64,000 bases of DNA from an uncultured Alphaproteobacteria bacterium (GCA_947259105.1 CAMYKU010000016.1:16503-80502); one strand, 5' to 3'; positions 27,106 through 35,778 are shown, counted from the stretch's first letter. The notes: generated from the sequence alone by a model not told the origin. Numbers and translations are program-made.

Positions 27106-30063
27106 ATGTCATCCTATACGGGTTTGAGTTCGTTTCTGACCGGGGCCAACGAGACCTATATCGCCGAGCTCTACGAGCGCTATCTGCGCGACCCGGGCTC
27201 GGTCGATCCGGCCTGGGCGGACCTGTTCGGGGACCTGAAGGACGGACCCGACGAAATTGCCGGCGAGTTGCGCGGCGCAAGCTGGTCGCCCCGCAGCAGC
27301 CGGGTCGTCGGCGTTAACGGCGAGCATCCCGCGCTGTCGGACGCGGCCGCCGGCATCCTGCAGGCGCCGCCACCGGCATACGCCGCTGCTCCGGTGGCGT
27401 CGGCCGAGCAGATCCGCAGGGCGACGCTGGATTCGATCCGCGCCCTGATGCTGATCCGCGCCTACCGCGTGCGCGGCCACCTGCACGCGACGCTCGACCC
27501 GCTGGGCCTCGAGGAACGGCCGCCCCATGCGGAGCTCGACCCCGCGACATACGGCTTCAGCGATGCGGATCTCGATCGGCCGATCTTCATCAATTACGTA
27601 TTGGGGCTCGAATCGTCGACCCTGCGTGAGATCGTCTCGATCCTCAACGCCACCTATTGCGGCAATATCGGCGTCGAGTTCATGCACATCCAGGAACCGG
27701 AAGAGAAGGCCTGGATCCAGGAGCGGATCGAGAACATCCGCAACCAGACCCAGTTCACCAAACGCGGCAAGGTGACGATCCTGGAGCGCCTGACCGAGGC
27801 CCAGGAATTCGAGACCTTCCTCGATAAGCGCTATACGGGGACCAAGCGCTTCGGGCTGGACGGCGGCGAATCGACGGTGCCTTCGCTGGAGCAGATCCTC
27901 AAGCGCGGCGCGCAACTCGGGATCCAGGAGATCGTGCTGGGCATGGCGCATCGCGGCCGGCTGAACGTGCTGGCCAATATCATGCGCAAGCCCTACCGGG
28001 CGATCTTCTCGGAGTTCCAGGGCGCGTCGAACGCGCCCGAGGATGTCGGCGGCTCCGGCGACGTGAAATACCATCTCGGTACGTCGGCCGACCGCGAGTT
28101 CGACGGGCGCCTCGTGCACCTGTCGCTCACCGCCAATCCGAGCCATCTGGAGGCGGTTGATACGGTCGTGCTGGGCAAGGTCCGGGCGAAACAGCGGCAG
28201 TACGGGGACACCGAACATCAGAAGGTGATGGGTGTGCTGATCCACGGCGACGCCGCCTTCGCCGGTCAGGGCATGGTCGCGGAAACCTTCGATCTGTCGC
28301 AGCTCAAGGGTTACAGGACCGGCGGCACGATCCATTTCGTCATCAACAACCAGATCGGGTTCACCACCAGCCCGTCCCATTCGCGCTCCTCGCCCTATTG
28401 CTCGGACGTCGCCAAGATGGTGCAGGCGCCGATCTTCCACGTGAATGGCGACGACCCGGAGGCCTGCGTCCACGTCGCGCGCATCGCGACCGAGTTCCGC
28501 CAGCGTTTCCGGAAGGACGTGGTTATCGACCTGTTCTGCTATCGCCGCCACGGCCACAACGAGGCCGACGAGCCGTCCTTCACGCAGCCGCGCATGTACG
28601 CCAGGATCAAGGACCATCCACGGGTGCGCGACGTCTACGAGCGGCGGCTGGAGGACGAGGGCGTCACCGGTCCCGGCGAGGCGGACAAGATCACCGCCGA
28701 CCTGCGCAAGCACCTCGAGGAGGAGTACAAGGTCGCGGAGTCTTACAAACCGAACAAGGCGGACTGGTTCGAGGGACAGTGGGCCGGCCTGTCGGTCGCC
28801 AGCGGCGCCGCGCGGCGCGGGGAGACCGCGGTCGGTATTGACCTCCTGCGCGAAGTCGGCCACGCGATCAGCGAGGTGCCCAAGAACGTCGCCATTCATT
28901 CGAAAATCGTCCGCCAGCTTCAGGCCAAGCGCAAGATGATCGAGGACGGCGAAGGGATCGACTGGGCGACCGGCGAGGCGCTGGCCCTCGGCACGCTGCT
29001 CTGCGAATCGACCCCGGTGCGCCTGTCGGGCCAGGATTCAGGGCGCGGCACCTTCAGCCAGCGCCATGCGGTGCTGGTCGACCAGGACAACGAGGACCGC
29101 TACGTTCCGCTGAACAACATCCGCTTCGGCCAGGCGCCGTTCGAGGTGATCGACAGCCCGCTGTCCGAGGTCGGCGTGCTCGGCTTCGAATACGGCTACA
29201 CCCTGTCGGAGCCGCATGCTCTTGTGCTTTGGGAGGCCCAGTTCGGCGATTTCGCCAACGGCGCGCAGGTCATCATCGACCAGTTCATCAGCCCGGGCGA
29301 GCACAAATGGCTGCGCATGAGCGGCCTGGTGCTGCTGTTGCCGCACGGCTATGAGGGCCAGGGCCCGGAGCATTCGTCGGCGCGCCTCGAACGCTACCTG
29401 CAGCTTTCCGCGGAGGACAACTGGCAGGTCGTGAACTGCACCACACCGGCGCAGTATTTCCACGTGTTGCGCCGTCAGATGCACCGCAGTTTCCGCAAGC
29501 CGCTGGTGATCATGACGCCCAAATCGCTGCTCCGGCACAAGCGCTGCGTCTCGCGGCTCGAGGACTTCACCACGGGCACGAGTTTCCACCGCGTGATGTA
29601 CGACAACGAGGCTCTGTGCGAGGACGCGGAGGTCAAGCGCGTGGTGCTGTGCTCGGGCAAGGTCTATTACGACCTGTTCGAGGAGCGCGCCGAGCGCGGC
29701 ATCAGGGACGTGTTCTTCCTGCGCATGGAACAGCTCTATCCCTTCCCGAGGAAGGCGCTGACGCAGCAGCTGGAGCGCTTTCCGAAGGCCGAAGTGGTCT
29801 GGTGCCAGGAAGAGCCGAAGAATATGGGCGCCTGGTCGTACATCGAATCGCGCATCGAAGACGTCCTTCTGGATATCGGGGCCGATTGCCGGCGGCCGAT
29901 CTATGTCGGCCGCAAGGAAGCCGCGGCCCCGGCGACGGGCCTGTTGCGCCGCCATATGAAAGAGCAGAAGGCGCTCGTGCACAGCGCGCTCACGGTCGAT
30001 GCGACGCCGGCCCGCAAGGCGGCGGGGAAACCGGCGCGCAAGACCAGGGGGAAGGCCGCATAG
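27106..30063 (+). CDS. sucA: 2-Oxoglutarate dehydrogenase E1 component
   Basis: A 985-residue thiamine-diphosphate enzyme that decarboxylates 2-oxoglutarate. N-terminal E2-binding tail (SSFLTGANETYIAELYERYLRDPGSVDPAWADLF), then GMAHRGRLNVLANIM, NPSHLEAVDTVVLGKVRAKQ, GDAAFAGQGMVAET, the ThDP motif region (HVNGDDPEACVHVARIATEFRQ ... RRHGHNEADEP) and the C-terminal transketolase-like part (SGQDSGRGTFSQRHAVL; LPHGYEGQGPEHSSARLERYLQL). The C-terminus ends in a Lys/Arg/Ala-rich tail (KPARKTRGKAA). sucB follows 47 bp later. Confidence 0.97.
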   Translation: MSSYTGLSSFLTGANETYIAELYERYLRDPGSVDPAWADLFGDLKDGPDEIAGELRGASWSPRSSRVVGVNGEHPALSDAAAGILQAPPPAYAAAPVASAEQIRRATLDSIRALMLIRAYRVRGHLHATLDPLGLEERPPHAELDPATYGFSDADLDRPIFINYVLGLESSTLREIVSILNATYCGNIGVEFMHIQEPEEKAWIQERIENIRNQTQFTKRGKVTILERLTEAQEFETFLDKRYTGTKRFGLDGGESTVPSLEQILKRGAQLGIQEIVLGMAHRGRLNVLANIMRKPYRAIFSEFQGASNAPEDVGGSGDVKYHLGTSADREFDGRLVHLSLTANPSHLEAVDTVVLGKVRAKQRQYGDTEHQKVMGVLIHGDAAFAGQGMVAETFDLSQLKGYRTGGTIHFVINNQIGFTTSPSHSRSSPYCSDVAKMVQAPIFHVNGDDPEACVHVARIATEFRQRFRKDVVIDLFCYRRHGHNEADEPSFTQPRMYARIKDHPRVRDVYERRLEDEGVTGPGEADKITADLRKHLEEEYKVAESYKPNKADWFEGQWAGLSVASGAARRGETAVGIDLLREVGHAISEVPKNVAIHSKIVRQLQAKRKMIEDGEGIDWATGEALALGTLLCESTPVRLSGQDSGRGTFSQRHAVLVDQDNEDRYVPLNNIRFGQAPFEVIDSPLSEVGVLGFEYGYTLSEPHALVLWEAQFGDFANGAQVIIDQFISPGEHKWLRMSGLVLLLPHGYEGQGPEHSSARLERYLQLSAEDNWQVVNCTTPAQYFHVLRRQMHRSFRKPLVIMTPKSLLRHKRCVSRLEDFTTGTSFHRVMYDNEALCEDAEVKRVVLCSGKVYYDLFEERAERGIRDVFFLRMEQLYPFPRKALTQQLERFPKAEVVWCQEEPKNMGAWSYIESRIEDVLLDIGADCRRPIYVGRKEAAAPATGLLRRHMKEQKALVHSALTVDATPARKAAGKPARKTRGKAA

Positions 30064-30110
30064 GGCCGCGTTTCATCTCCGGTGAAGTCGGGAACAAGCA
30101 ACAAGAGAGC

Positions 30111-31421
30111 ATGATGAGCAAACCGATCAAGGTGCCTTCCCTGGGCGAATCCGTAACCGAGGCGATCGTCGCGCGCTGGTTCAAGTCCGTCGGCGATGCG
30201 GTGGCGCTGGACGAACCGCTGGTCGAACTGGAAACCGACAAGGTGACGGTCGAGGTCCCCTCGCCCGTGGCCGGCGTGCTGGTCGAGGTCGTTGCGGCCG
30301 ACGGCACCGAGGTCGCCGTCGGCGGGCTGCTCGGCAGTGTCGACGAAAGCGCCGAAGCCGCCGCGCCCGCAGGCAAGCCGGAACCGGCCTCCGCCGACAA
30401 ACCGGAACCGGCCCCCGCGGCGCCCGCCGGCAAACCGGAATCGGCCCCCGCCGGCAATGGCGCCGACGAGTCCGCCGTCGCCGTCGCCACCCTGTCCCCC
30501 GCCGTACGCAAGCTGGTCGAGGAAAACAGCCTCGATCCTGCAGCCATTCCGGCGACCGGCCCGAAAGGCAGGCTGACCAAGGGCGACGTGATCGCCTTCC
30601 TCGAGACCGGTACGGCGCCCGAGCCGGCCCTGGCGGTAAAACCCGCCGCACCGGCGGCGGCGAAGCCGGCCGCGCCGGCCATCGCGCCCGCCCGCGAGGT
30701 GCCCGAACGGCCCGAAGACAGCCGCGGTGAGGAGCGGGTGCGCATGTCGCGTCTGCGCCAGGTGATCGCGACGCGCCTGAAAGAGGCGCAGAACACGGCG
30801 GCGATGCTGACAACCTTCAACGAGGTCGACATGACAGCGCTGATGGCGCTGCGCGCCGCGTACCGCGATTCCTTCGAGAAGAAACACGGGGTAAAGCTAG
30901 GCTTCATGTCGTTCTTCACCAAGGCGGCGATCGGCGCGCTGAAGGAGATTCCCTCCGTCAATGCCGAGATTCACGGCGACGAGATCATCTACCGGAATTA
31001 CTACGATATCGGCGTTGCCGTGGGCACGCCGCAAGGGCTTGTCGTGCCGGTGCTGCGCGACGCCGACAAGATGAACTTCGCGGGCATCGAATCGGGAATC
31101 GCCGATTTCGGCCGGCGTGCGCGCGACGGCAAGCTCGCGATTCAGGAAATGACCGGCGGCACCTTTACGATATCCAATGGCGGCGTCTACGGCTCGCTGT
31201 TGTCCACGCCGATCCTGAATCCGCCGCAATCGGGAATTCTCGGGCTGCACAAGATCGAAAAGCGGCCCGTGGTGGTGGATGACGAGATCGCGGCGCGCAG
31301 CATGATGTATGTGGCGCTGAGCTACGACCACCGGCTGGTCGACGGGCGCGAGGCCGTGACCTTCCTGGTCCGCGTGAAGGAGATGATCGAGGACCCGCAG
31401 CGGCTTCTGATCGACGTCTGA
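30111..31421 (+). CDS. sucB: 2-Oxoglutarate dehydrogenase E2 component (dihydrolipoyl succinyltransferase)
   Basis: A 436-residue acyltransferase. One lipoyl domain with the modified Lys44 (ELETDKVTVEV), an Ala/Pro/Lys/Glu-rich linker with near-repeats of GKPEPA/ESAPAG, an E3/E1-binding domain (SPAVRKLVEENSLDPAAIPATGPKGRLTKGDV), a second Ala/Pro linker, and a catalytic domain ending in YDHRLVDGREAVTFLV with the active-site His. Tandem ATGs give one-residue uncertainty in the start. No lpd gene follows, although sucAB-lpd is frequent in Alphaproteobacteria; E3 must be encoded elsewhere. Confidence 0.96.
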   Translation: MMSKPIKVPSLGESVTEAIVARWFKSVGDAVALDEPLVELETDKVTVEVPSPVAGVLVEVVAADGTEVAVGGLLGSVDESAEAAAPAGKPEPASADKPEPAPAAPAGKPESAPAGNGADESAVAVATLSPAVRKLVEENSLDPAAIPATGPKGRLTKGDVIAFLETGTAPEPALAVKPAAPAAAKPAAPAIAPAREVPERPEDSRGEERVRMSRLRQVIATRLKEAQNTAAMLTTFNEVDMTALMALRAAYRDSFEKKHGVKLGFMSFFTKAAIGALKEIPSVNAEIHGDEIIYRNYYDIGVAVGTPQGLVVPVLRDADKMNFAGIESGIADFGRRARDGKLAIQEMTGGTFTISNGGVYGSLLSTPILNPPQSGILGLHKIEKRPVVVDDEIAARSMMYVALSYDHRLVDGREAVTFLVRVKEMIEDPQRLLIDV

Positions 31422-31438
31422 TTTACACCACCAGGACG

Positions 31439-32335
31439 ATGGCCGTTCGGACCGGTATAGGGCGGAGCGCCGGGCTGCTCGCCCTCGGGCCGTTCTTCTA
31501 CCTGCGGCGCGCACCCGCAGCCGCGATCGTACTGGTCCTGCTGGTGCTGCTTCTGACGGCGTTGACACAGCTGGGCGGATTGCTGCTGTGGCTGGCGCTG
31601 CCGGCCCTTGACCCGCTGGTGCGGGCCATGCCCGGGCCCCGCGCCCTGCGCCTGCTCGCGGCCGCCGGCCTGTTCGTTCCGGCCTACCTCGCAGTGAGCC
31701 TGGTAATAATCCCGCCGCTTGCGGCGCAGTTCGGGCGTGTGCCCCTGCCCTGCGGATATCGCGGCGAAAACGCCTACGGTGCGCTGACCGCTGCAACCTG
31801 TCTCGCGAACAGGCACTACGCAAGCCCGGCGGCGCGGGACGCGCTGTCCGCCACGGCGACCCGACTGGCGGCCGAAGTTCCCGGCCGGCGGATCAGCTAT
31901 CTCGATTCCGGATTTCCGTTCTTCGCATGGTTTCCCATGCTGCCTCATCTGTCGCATACCGACGGGCGCAAGGTCGATCTCGCGCTGTTCTTTCTCGATC
32001 CCGCAACCGGCCGCCCGGCCCCCGGCCGCGCGCCATCGCCGATCGGATACTGGGCATACGTACCGCCGGATCCCGGCGCTGCGCTGCCCTGCAACGGGCG
32101 GAAGTCATGGCTGCGCTGGGATTTTCACTGGCTGCAGCCGCTGTTGCCGGCGTTGCGGCTGGACGAGGCGGCCCAGGCGGCGCTGCTGAAGGATCTGGCG
32201 GCGTCCCCGCAGGTGCGGCGGATTCTCATCGAGCCGCACCTCAAGGCGCGGCTCGGCGCCGATCACCCGAAAATCCGCTTCCAGGGCTGTGCCGCCGCAC
32301 GCCACGACGACCACGTCCACATCGAATTCCGATAG
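31439..32335 (+). CDS. Membrane-anchored LAS-type (MepA-like) metallopeptidase-like protein
   Basis: A 298-residue protein. Two hydrophobic segments (about 27-58 and 71-96) anchor it. The soluble C-terminal part carries the zinc-site pattern of LAS peptidases (lysostaphin/D-Ala-D-Ala metallopeptidase fold): His173 and Asp180 in LSHTDGRKVDLALFF, and HVH (292-294) at the end (HDDHVHIEFR). MepA endopeptidases cleave peptidoglycan cross-links, so a wall-trimming role facing the periplasm is inferred. Other conserved-looking elements are SYLDSGFPFFAWFPMLPH and a Cys-containing CGYRGENAYG. It follows sucB by 17 bp but has no metabolic tie to it. Family naming is by motif only. Confidence 0.7.
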   Translation: MAVRTGIGRSAGLLALGPFFYLRRAPAAAIVLVLLVLLLTALTQLGGLLLWLALPALDPLVRAMPGPRALRLLAAAGLFVPAYLAVSLVIIPPLAAQFGRVPLPCGYRGENAYGALTAATCLANRHYASPAARDALSATATRLAAEVPGRRISYLDSGFPFFAWFPMLPHLSHTDGRKVDLALFFLDPATGRPAPGRAPSPIGYWAYVPPDPGAALPCNGRKSWLRWDFHWLQPLLPALRLDEAAQAALLKDLAASPQVRRILIEPHLKARLGADHPKIRFQGCAAARHDDHVHIEFR

Positions 32336-32386
32336 TCCGGGCGGCGCATCATTCCCCGACGATATTGCGGACCTGCCGTTCGCCTC

Positions 32387-32502
32387 GCGACCTCACCCTT
32401 CGCGACGGCGCTTCGCCGCCCCTCACAGCATGAGGCTCCAACGCTTGTGCCCTCATCATCCTGAGGAGGCTGCGAAGCAACCGTCTCGAAGGGCGAGGTC
32501 GC
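32387..32502. repeat. Palindromic dispersed repeat, copy A
   Basis: One of three copies (others at 51829 and 57408) of an imperfect palindrome. Outer arms GCGACCTCA / TGAGGTCGC-like (here GCGAGGTCGC on the right), middle arms CTTCG-GACG / CCGTCTCGAAG, inner arms CCTCA-CAGCATGAGG / CCTCAT-CCTGAGGAGG. This copy is the most diverged (left arm CCCTTCGCGACGGC, extra CAT in the centre). It lies between the convergent LAS-like and PAS-like genes. Confidence 0.85.
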
Positions 32503-32554
32503 GCCGCCGGCGCAAGCGCGACTCCAGGGAGTGTTGAAATGCTCTGGAAGTCCG

Positions 32555-33211
32555 TCAGGACGGGCCGTGCTGGACCTTCGCAATGTGACACAGCACATGC
32601 GTTACGAGGCTGTCATCATCGCCCAGCGGCACCGCTATCGCCCTGTAGCGGACCTCGCTGTCGTCGCTGGGAAACACGTCGCTGTCCTCCACCGGCCCGC
32701 CCTTCTGCTGCGCGGCCCGGCCGAGGGACAGCATCCATTCCATGACCAGGTGATTGAAGTCGATATCGTCGCCGTCAAAGCTCAGGCCGCCGCCCCGCAT
32801 CACTCCCGATATCAGGGGTTCGAAACGCCAGGGGGTGCCTCTCTCGCCGACGACCATGATCAGGCAGTTCTTCCATTTGATGCCGATCAGTTTGGTGTCG
32901 ATGTCCGATTTGGCCGGCCAGCGGCGCCCCTTGCGCAGCCGCGACCAGTACTCCGAGATGTTCCGCGGGTCGGGCTGCTCGGGCCGGCCGGCGCTGGTTG
33001 CCGGCATGGCCGGCTTCGCGGACCCGCCGGCCTTGCGGCGAATCGGGATGCCGGACAGCGATCCCATACCCTTGTGCTCGAGATCCTCTTCCGCCAGCGC
33101 GCTCTCGTCGTCCGCAAACAGTGGCCCCTCGTCGGAGGCGTCAGCCTCCGTGTCAAGCCCGTAAGCAGGTTTGGCGGGTGCACGGCCAAACAGGGATTTG
33201 GGGCGAATCAT
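32555..33211 (-). CDS. PAS-like (PAS_5-type) protein of the ParA/RHH cassette
   Basis: A 218-residue soluble protein. The first ~85 residues are low-complexity and acidic (DEGPLFADDESALAEEDLE). The rest (about 88-215) resembles the alphaproteobacterial PAS_5 fold: EYWSRLRKGRRWPAKSDIDTKLIGIKWKNCLIMVVGE, then WRFEPLISGVM and a C-terminal VRYRAIAVPLGDD..LVTHVLCHIAK. No catalytic or cofactor residue is apparent. It lies 19 bp downstream of the RHH gene and so is the last gene of the parA1-RHH-PAS run. Function unknown; a cargo-adaptor or sensory role is only inference. Confidence 0.7.
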   Translation of the reverse strand: MIRPKSLFGRAPAKPAYGLDTEADASDEGPLFADDESALAEEDLEHKGMGSLSGIPIRRKAGGSAKPAMPATSAGRPEQPDPRNISEYWSRLRKGRRWPAKSDIDTKLIGIKWKNCLIMVVGERGTPWRFEPLISGVMRGGGLSFDGDDIDFNHLVMEWMLSLGRAAQQKGGPVEDSDVFPSDDSEVRYRAIAVPLGDDDSLVTHVLCHIAKVQHGPS

Positions 33212-33230
33212 GGCGACGTCCGCGGCTGCG

Positions 33231-33779
33231 TCAGTTCAGGTTGTCCTCGTCGCCGCCGCTGTCGCCGGCATCGCTCTCGTCCGTCGTGGAGCCGCCGGAG
33301 GAATCTCCGAAATAGCGGTCCAGCGCCTCGATCACGATGTCCTGGGCCGACCAGCGGGTGCGGGCCGACGCCATCTTGACCCGCAGATAGCGGTCCGGGT
33401 CGAGCCTGACCGACAGCCGCACGCGGCCCATCTTGTCCATGACCTGCGGAATGCTCGGCGCTTCCTCGCTTCCTTCCACCGGCATGGGCGCCGGAGCGGC
33501 CGCTCCGGGCTCGACGCCGGGTGGAGAATCGGATGCGAACCGGCCGTCCTGCGATTGCGGACCCTCCGCCACGGGCGCTGCCGGCTGCGGCGGCGCGCTG
33601 GCGATCACGCGCGGGTCGTTGTAGGCCCGCTGCGGCTGCGATTCGGTATCCGAATCTTCCGGGGCCGTGCTCGGCGCGGCGCTCGGCGCGGTGCTCGGCG
33701 CCGAATACGCCGCGGGATAGGCGGCCCCCTTGCGCGCGAGCAGGGACCCGGTGAGAGATGCTGCTGCTTTCATGTTCAT
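33231..33779 (-). CDS. Ribbon-helix-helix protein with long disordered N-terminus, partner of ParA
   Basis: A 182-residue protein. Residues 1-115 are Ala/Pro/Ser-rich and probably disordered; residues 119-157 (RVRLSVRLDPDRYLRVKMASARTRWSAQDIVIEALDRYF) form a ribbon-helix-helix DNA-binding or dimerisation domain; the tail is acidic Gly/Ser/Asp-rich. GGGGGGTAGG precedes the start. It sits 5 bp after parA1, the arrangement of plasmid ParF/ParG-type systems in which an RHH protein is the ParA partner. On a chromosome such pairs can position cargo rather than DNA. Charged N-terminal residues (e.g. ARKG at 15-18) could be the ParA-stimulating arm. Confidence 0.8.
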   Translation of the reverse strand: MNMKAAASLTGSLLARKGAAYPAAYSAPSTAPSAAPSTAPEDSDTESQPQRAYNDPRVIASAPPQPAAPVAEGPQSQDGRFASDSPPGVEPGAAAPAPMPVEGSEEAPSIPQVMDKMGRVRLSVRLDPDRYLRVKMASARTRWSAQDIVIEALDRYFGDSSGGSTTDESDAGDSGGDEDNLN

Positions 33780-33784
33780 GACGC

Positions 33785-34483
33785 CTACCCCCCTACCCCG
33801 CGTGAACCGAAGCCCCGCTTCACGGTCTGGGCGTTGCCCAGCGAGAACTTCATCGTGCTGACGGTCTTGGTCAGGCGCTCATGCAGGTAGTCCCACAACT
33901 GTATGATTTCCTCGGCCGAATTGCTTGCTCCGTCGACTTCCATGACGGTGCGGCCGTCGATCATGCTGGCCGCGAAATCGGTGCGGTGATGAATGGTCAC
34001 CGGCGCCAGCGTGCCGTGCTGGGACAGTGCGATCGCCGCTTCCGCGGTGATCCGCGCCCGCGGCGTCGCGGCGTTGATCACGAACACCAGCTTCTTGCCG
34101 AGGCGCTCCACCAGTTCCACCGTGGCGCCGGCGGCGCGCAGATCGTGCGGGCTGGGGCGGCACGGAATCACGACCAGATCGGCGATCTCGATGACCTGCT
34201 CGATTGTCGTGGTGATCGCCGGCGGCGTGTCGACCACACAGATCTTGATGCCAAGATCCCGCAGGCGTGCGATATCCTCGCCGATGCGCGAAACGAAGGT
34301 ATGGGCGAACGCCGGGAATTCCTCCTTGCGCTCGTTCCACCAGTCCGCGAGGCTGCCCTGCGGGTCGGTGTCGACAATGGCAACGGGGCCAGCGCCCGCA
34401 ATCTCCGCCTGCACCGCTATATGGCCGGCCATCGTGGTCTTGCCGGACCCGCCCTTCTGTGATGCACATGCGATAACCTGCAT
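33785..34483 (-). CDS. ParA-family ATPase 1
   Basis: A 232-residue Walker-type ATPase. Deviant Walker A QKGGSGKTT (residues 9-17) with both lysines, A-prime motif AIVDTDPQGSL, Walker B/switch II KICVVDTPPAI, and a purine-site region FVINAATPR. It lacks the N-terminal helix-turn-helix of type Ia ParA, so it is type Ib-like. AGGAGT lies upstream of the start. It is followed within 5 bp by an RHH gene, and no parB gene is present, so this is not the chromosome-partition ParA. The motifs for ATP-dependent dimerisation are intact. Confidence 0.88.
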   Translation of the reverse strand: MQVIACASQKGGSGKTTMAGHIAVQAEIAGAGPVAIVDTDPQGSLADWWNERKEEFPAFAHTFVSRIGEDIARLRDLGIKICVVDTPPAITTTIEQVIEIADLVVIPCRPSPHDLRAAGATVELVERLGKKLVFVINAATPRARITAEAAIALSQHGTLAPVTIHHRTDFAASMIDGRTVMEVDGASNSAEEIIQLWDYLHERLTKTVSTMKFSLGNAQTVKRGFGSRGVGG

Positions 34484-34873
34484 CGATTTTTACTCCTGGT
34501 CGCAAACCCGGTTGCAGGCTTGCCTGAACGATGGATCCGAACAGGGTGGGGCGTATGATTGCTCCGTCCCGTTCACTTGCCGCAGGCGCCGTGACGCTTC
34601 GGTATACCTACAGACAGTAATAATGAAACCTTAATTCACGGTTAATAGGAGAGATAACATGAATTAATCATGCGCATTCCCAAAGCCTATGAATATTTAT
34701 CTAAAATTGTTCCTATATTCTCAATACAGTTGAAGTAATGATCCGAAATCCGGCGAAACCGCCGAATTCCGCTGCTCGACGGCTCGAGACAATTGAAGTT
34801 CGGTGGATTGCGCCCAGGCGCCACGGCGGTAGGCCGAATCCGCCTCCGGGTGCCCCGTCGTGCGTCGGCGCGG
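34484..34873. other. 390-bp AT-rich intergenic region between the two parA genes
   Basis: A stretch at about 34600-34750 is strikingly AT-rich in a GC-rich window. It contains an imperfect palindrome CATGAATTAATCATG (34659-34673), the repeated word TTAAT (in CTTAATTCACGGTTAATAG), and TATTTATCTAAAATTG. No gene is apparent. As it lies upstream of parA1-RHH-PAS it should hold their promoter; it is also the obvious place for an operator or centromere-like site for the RHH protein. Confidence 0.6.
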
Positions 34874-35536
34874 TTAGCTGGCCGCGCTGAACGGCCCGGG
34901 CCGTTGCGATGCTGCGGCCTCGTCCAGAGCGCCCGCGAGGTGGGCCCACAATTCGACGATTTCCTTCGCCGGGCCGCTGTCCGGCGCCGCCTCCATTACG
35001 GTCAGCCCGCCGAACATGCTGTCGGCGAACTCGGGATCGTTATGGATGTGGACCGGGCACACGGCGCCGGCCTCGGACAGAACGGTTGCGGCGTCCGCCG
35101 TCAGCGTGTCGCCCGGCGTGGCGCCGTTCAGGACGAAAATCTTGGGCTTGCCGAGATTGTCGACCATCTCGATGGTCTTGGTCACCGCGCGCAGGTCGTG
35201 CGGGCTGGGGCGGCACGGAATCACCACCAGGTCGGCGACCGCGATCACCTGCTCGACCGCCGCGCTGACGGCCGACTGCGAATCGATCAGACACAGCGCG
35301 AATCCCAGTTCGTCCAGCCGGGCGATATCGTCTCCGATCTGCTCGATGAAGGTGTGGGCAAAAGCCGGCCGCTCCGGCTGCCGGGCGTTCCACCATTCCG
35401 CCAGGGCGCCCTGCTGATCGGTATCCAGCAGCACGACCGGCCCCGCGCCGGCGAGCTCCGCCTGCACGCCGACATGCCCGACCAGCGTGGTCTTGCCTGC
35501 GGCGCCCTTCTGGCACGCGAATGTGACAACCCGCAT
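34874..35536 (-). CDS. ParA-family ATPase 2, with altered ATPase motifs
   Basis: A 220-residue paralog of ParA 1; much of the sequence aligns directly (GHVGVQAELAGAGPVVLLDTDQQGALAEWW; IPCRPSPHDLRAVTKTIE). Walker A is QKGAAGKTT, with the second Gly of KGGxGKT replaced by Ala, and the Walker B/switch II DTPP is replaced by DSQS (LCLIDSQSAV). The signature and P-loop lysines (10, 15) and the Walker B Asp remain. ATP binding is plausible, but hydrolysis or switching may be altered. It lies upstream of the parA1-RHH-PAS run on the same strand, separated by the AT-rich region. Confidence 0.85.
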   Translation of the reverse strand: MRVVTFACQKGAAGKTTLVGHVGVQAELAGAGPVVLLDTDQQGALAEWWNARQPERPAFAHTFIEQIGDDIARLDELGFALCLIDSQSAVSAAVEQVIAVADLVVIPCRPSPHDLRAVTKTIEMVDNLGKPKIFVLNGATPGDTLTADAATVLSEAGAVCPVHIHNDPEFADSMFGGLTVMEAAPDSGPAKEIVELWAHLAGALDEAAASQRPGPFSAAS

Positions 35537-35665
35537 CGCTGTTCAGCTCCGAAAATCAACGCCCTGGACGTCTCATCGCCGATCGGCCGGGAAGCCTGGA
35601 CAACGACCGGGCGTTGCCCCGCGATCCCGGATACCGGCCGGTGAATTCTAACGGGCGAGGGCGTT

Positions 35666-35701
35666 AAAAAACGCATAACGTCGGGCAAGAAACCGCGTTA
35701 T
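35666..35701 (-). terminator. Probable intrinsic terminator of maeB
   Basis: Read on the minus strand: ATAACG, 15-nt loop, CGTTAT, then GCG and six T residues. It lies about 80-110 bp after the maeB stop, before parA2. The stem is only 6 bp, so moderate support. The rest of the 242-bp gap shows nothing recognisable. Confidence 0.5.
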
Positions 35702-35778
35702 TTTTGGTCTGTCCGTCCGAAACCGGCCGAATCCGGCGGTCACTATGCGTCTGCCCGCTTGCCCGCAGCGGCGGGCTC

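Noticed and set aside
32555..35536. The ParA genes as the chromosomal parAB locus near the origin
   Set aside because: No parB, parS, gidB or gidA is present, and the partner is an RHH protein.
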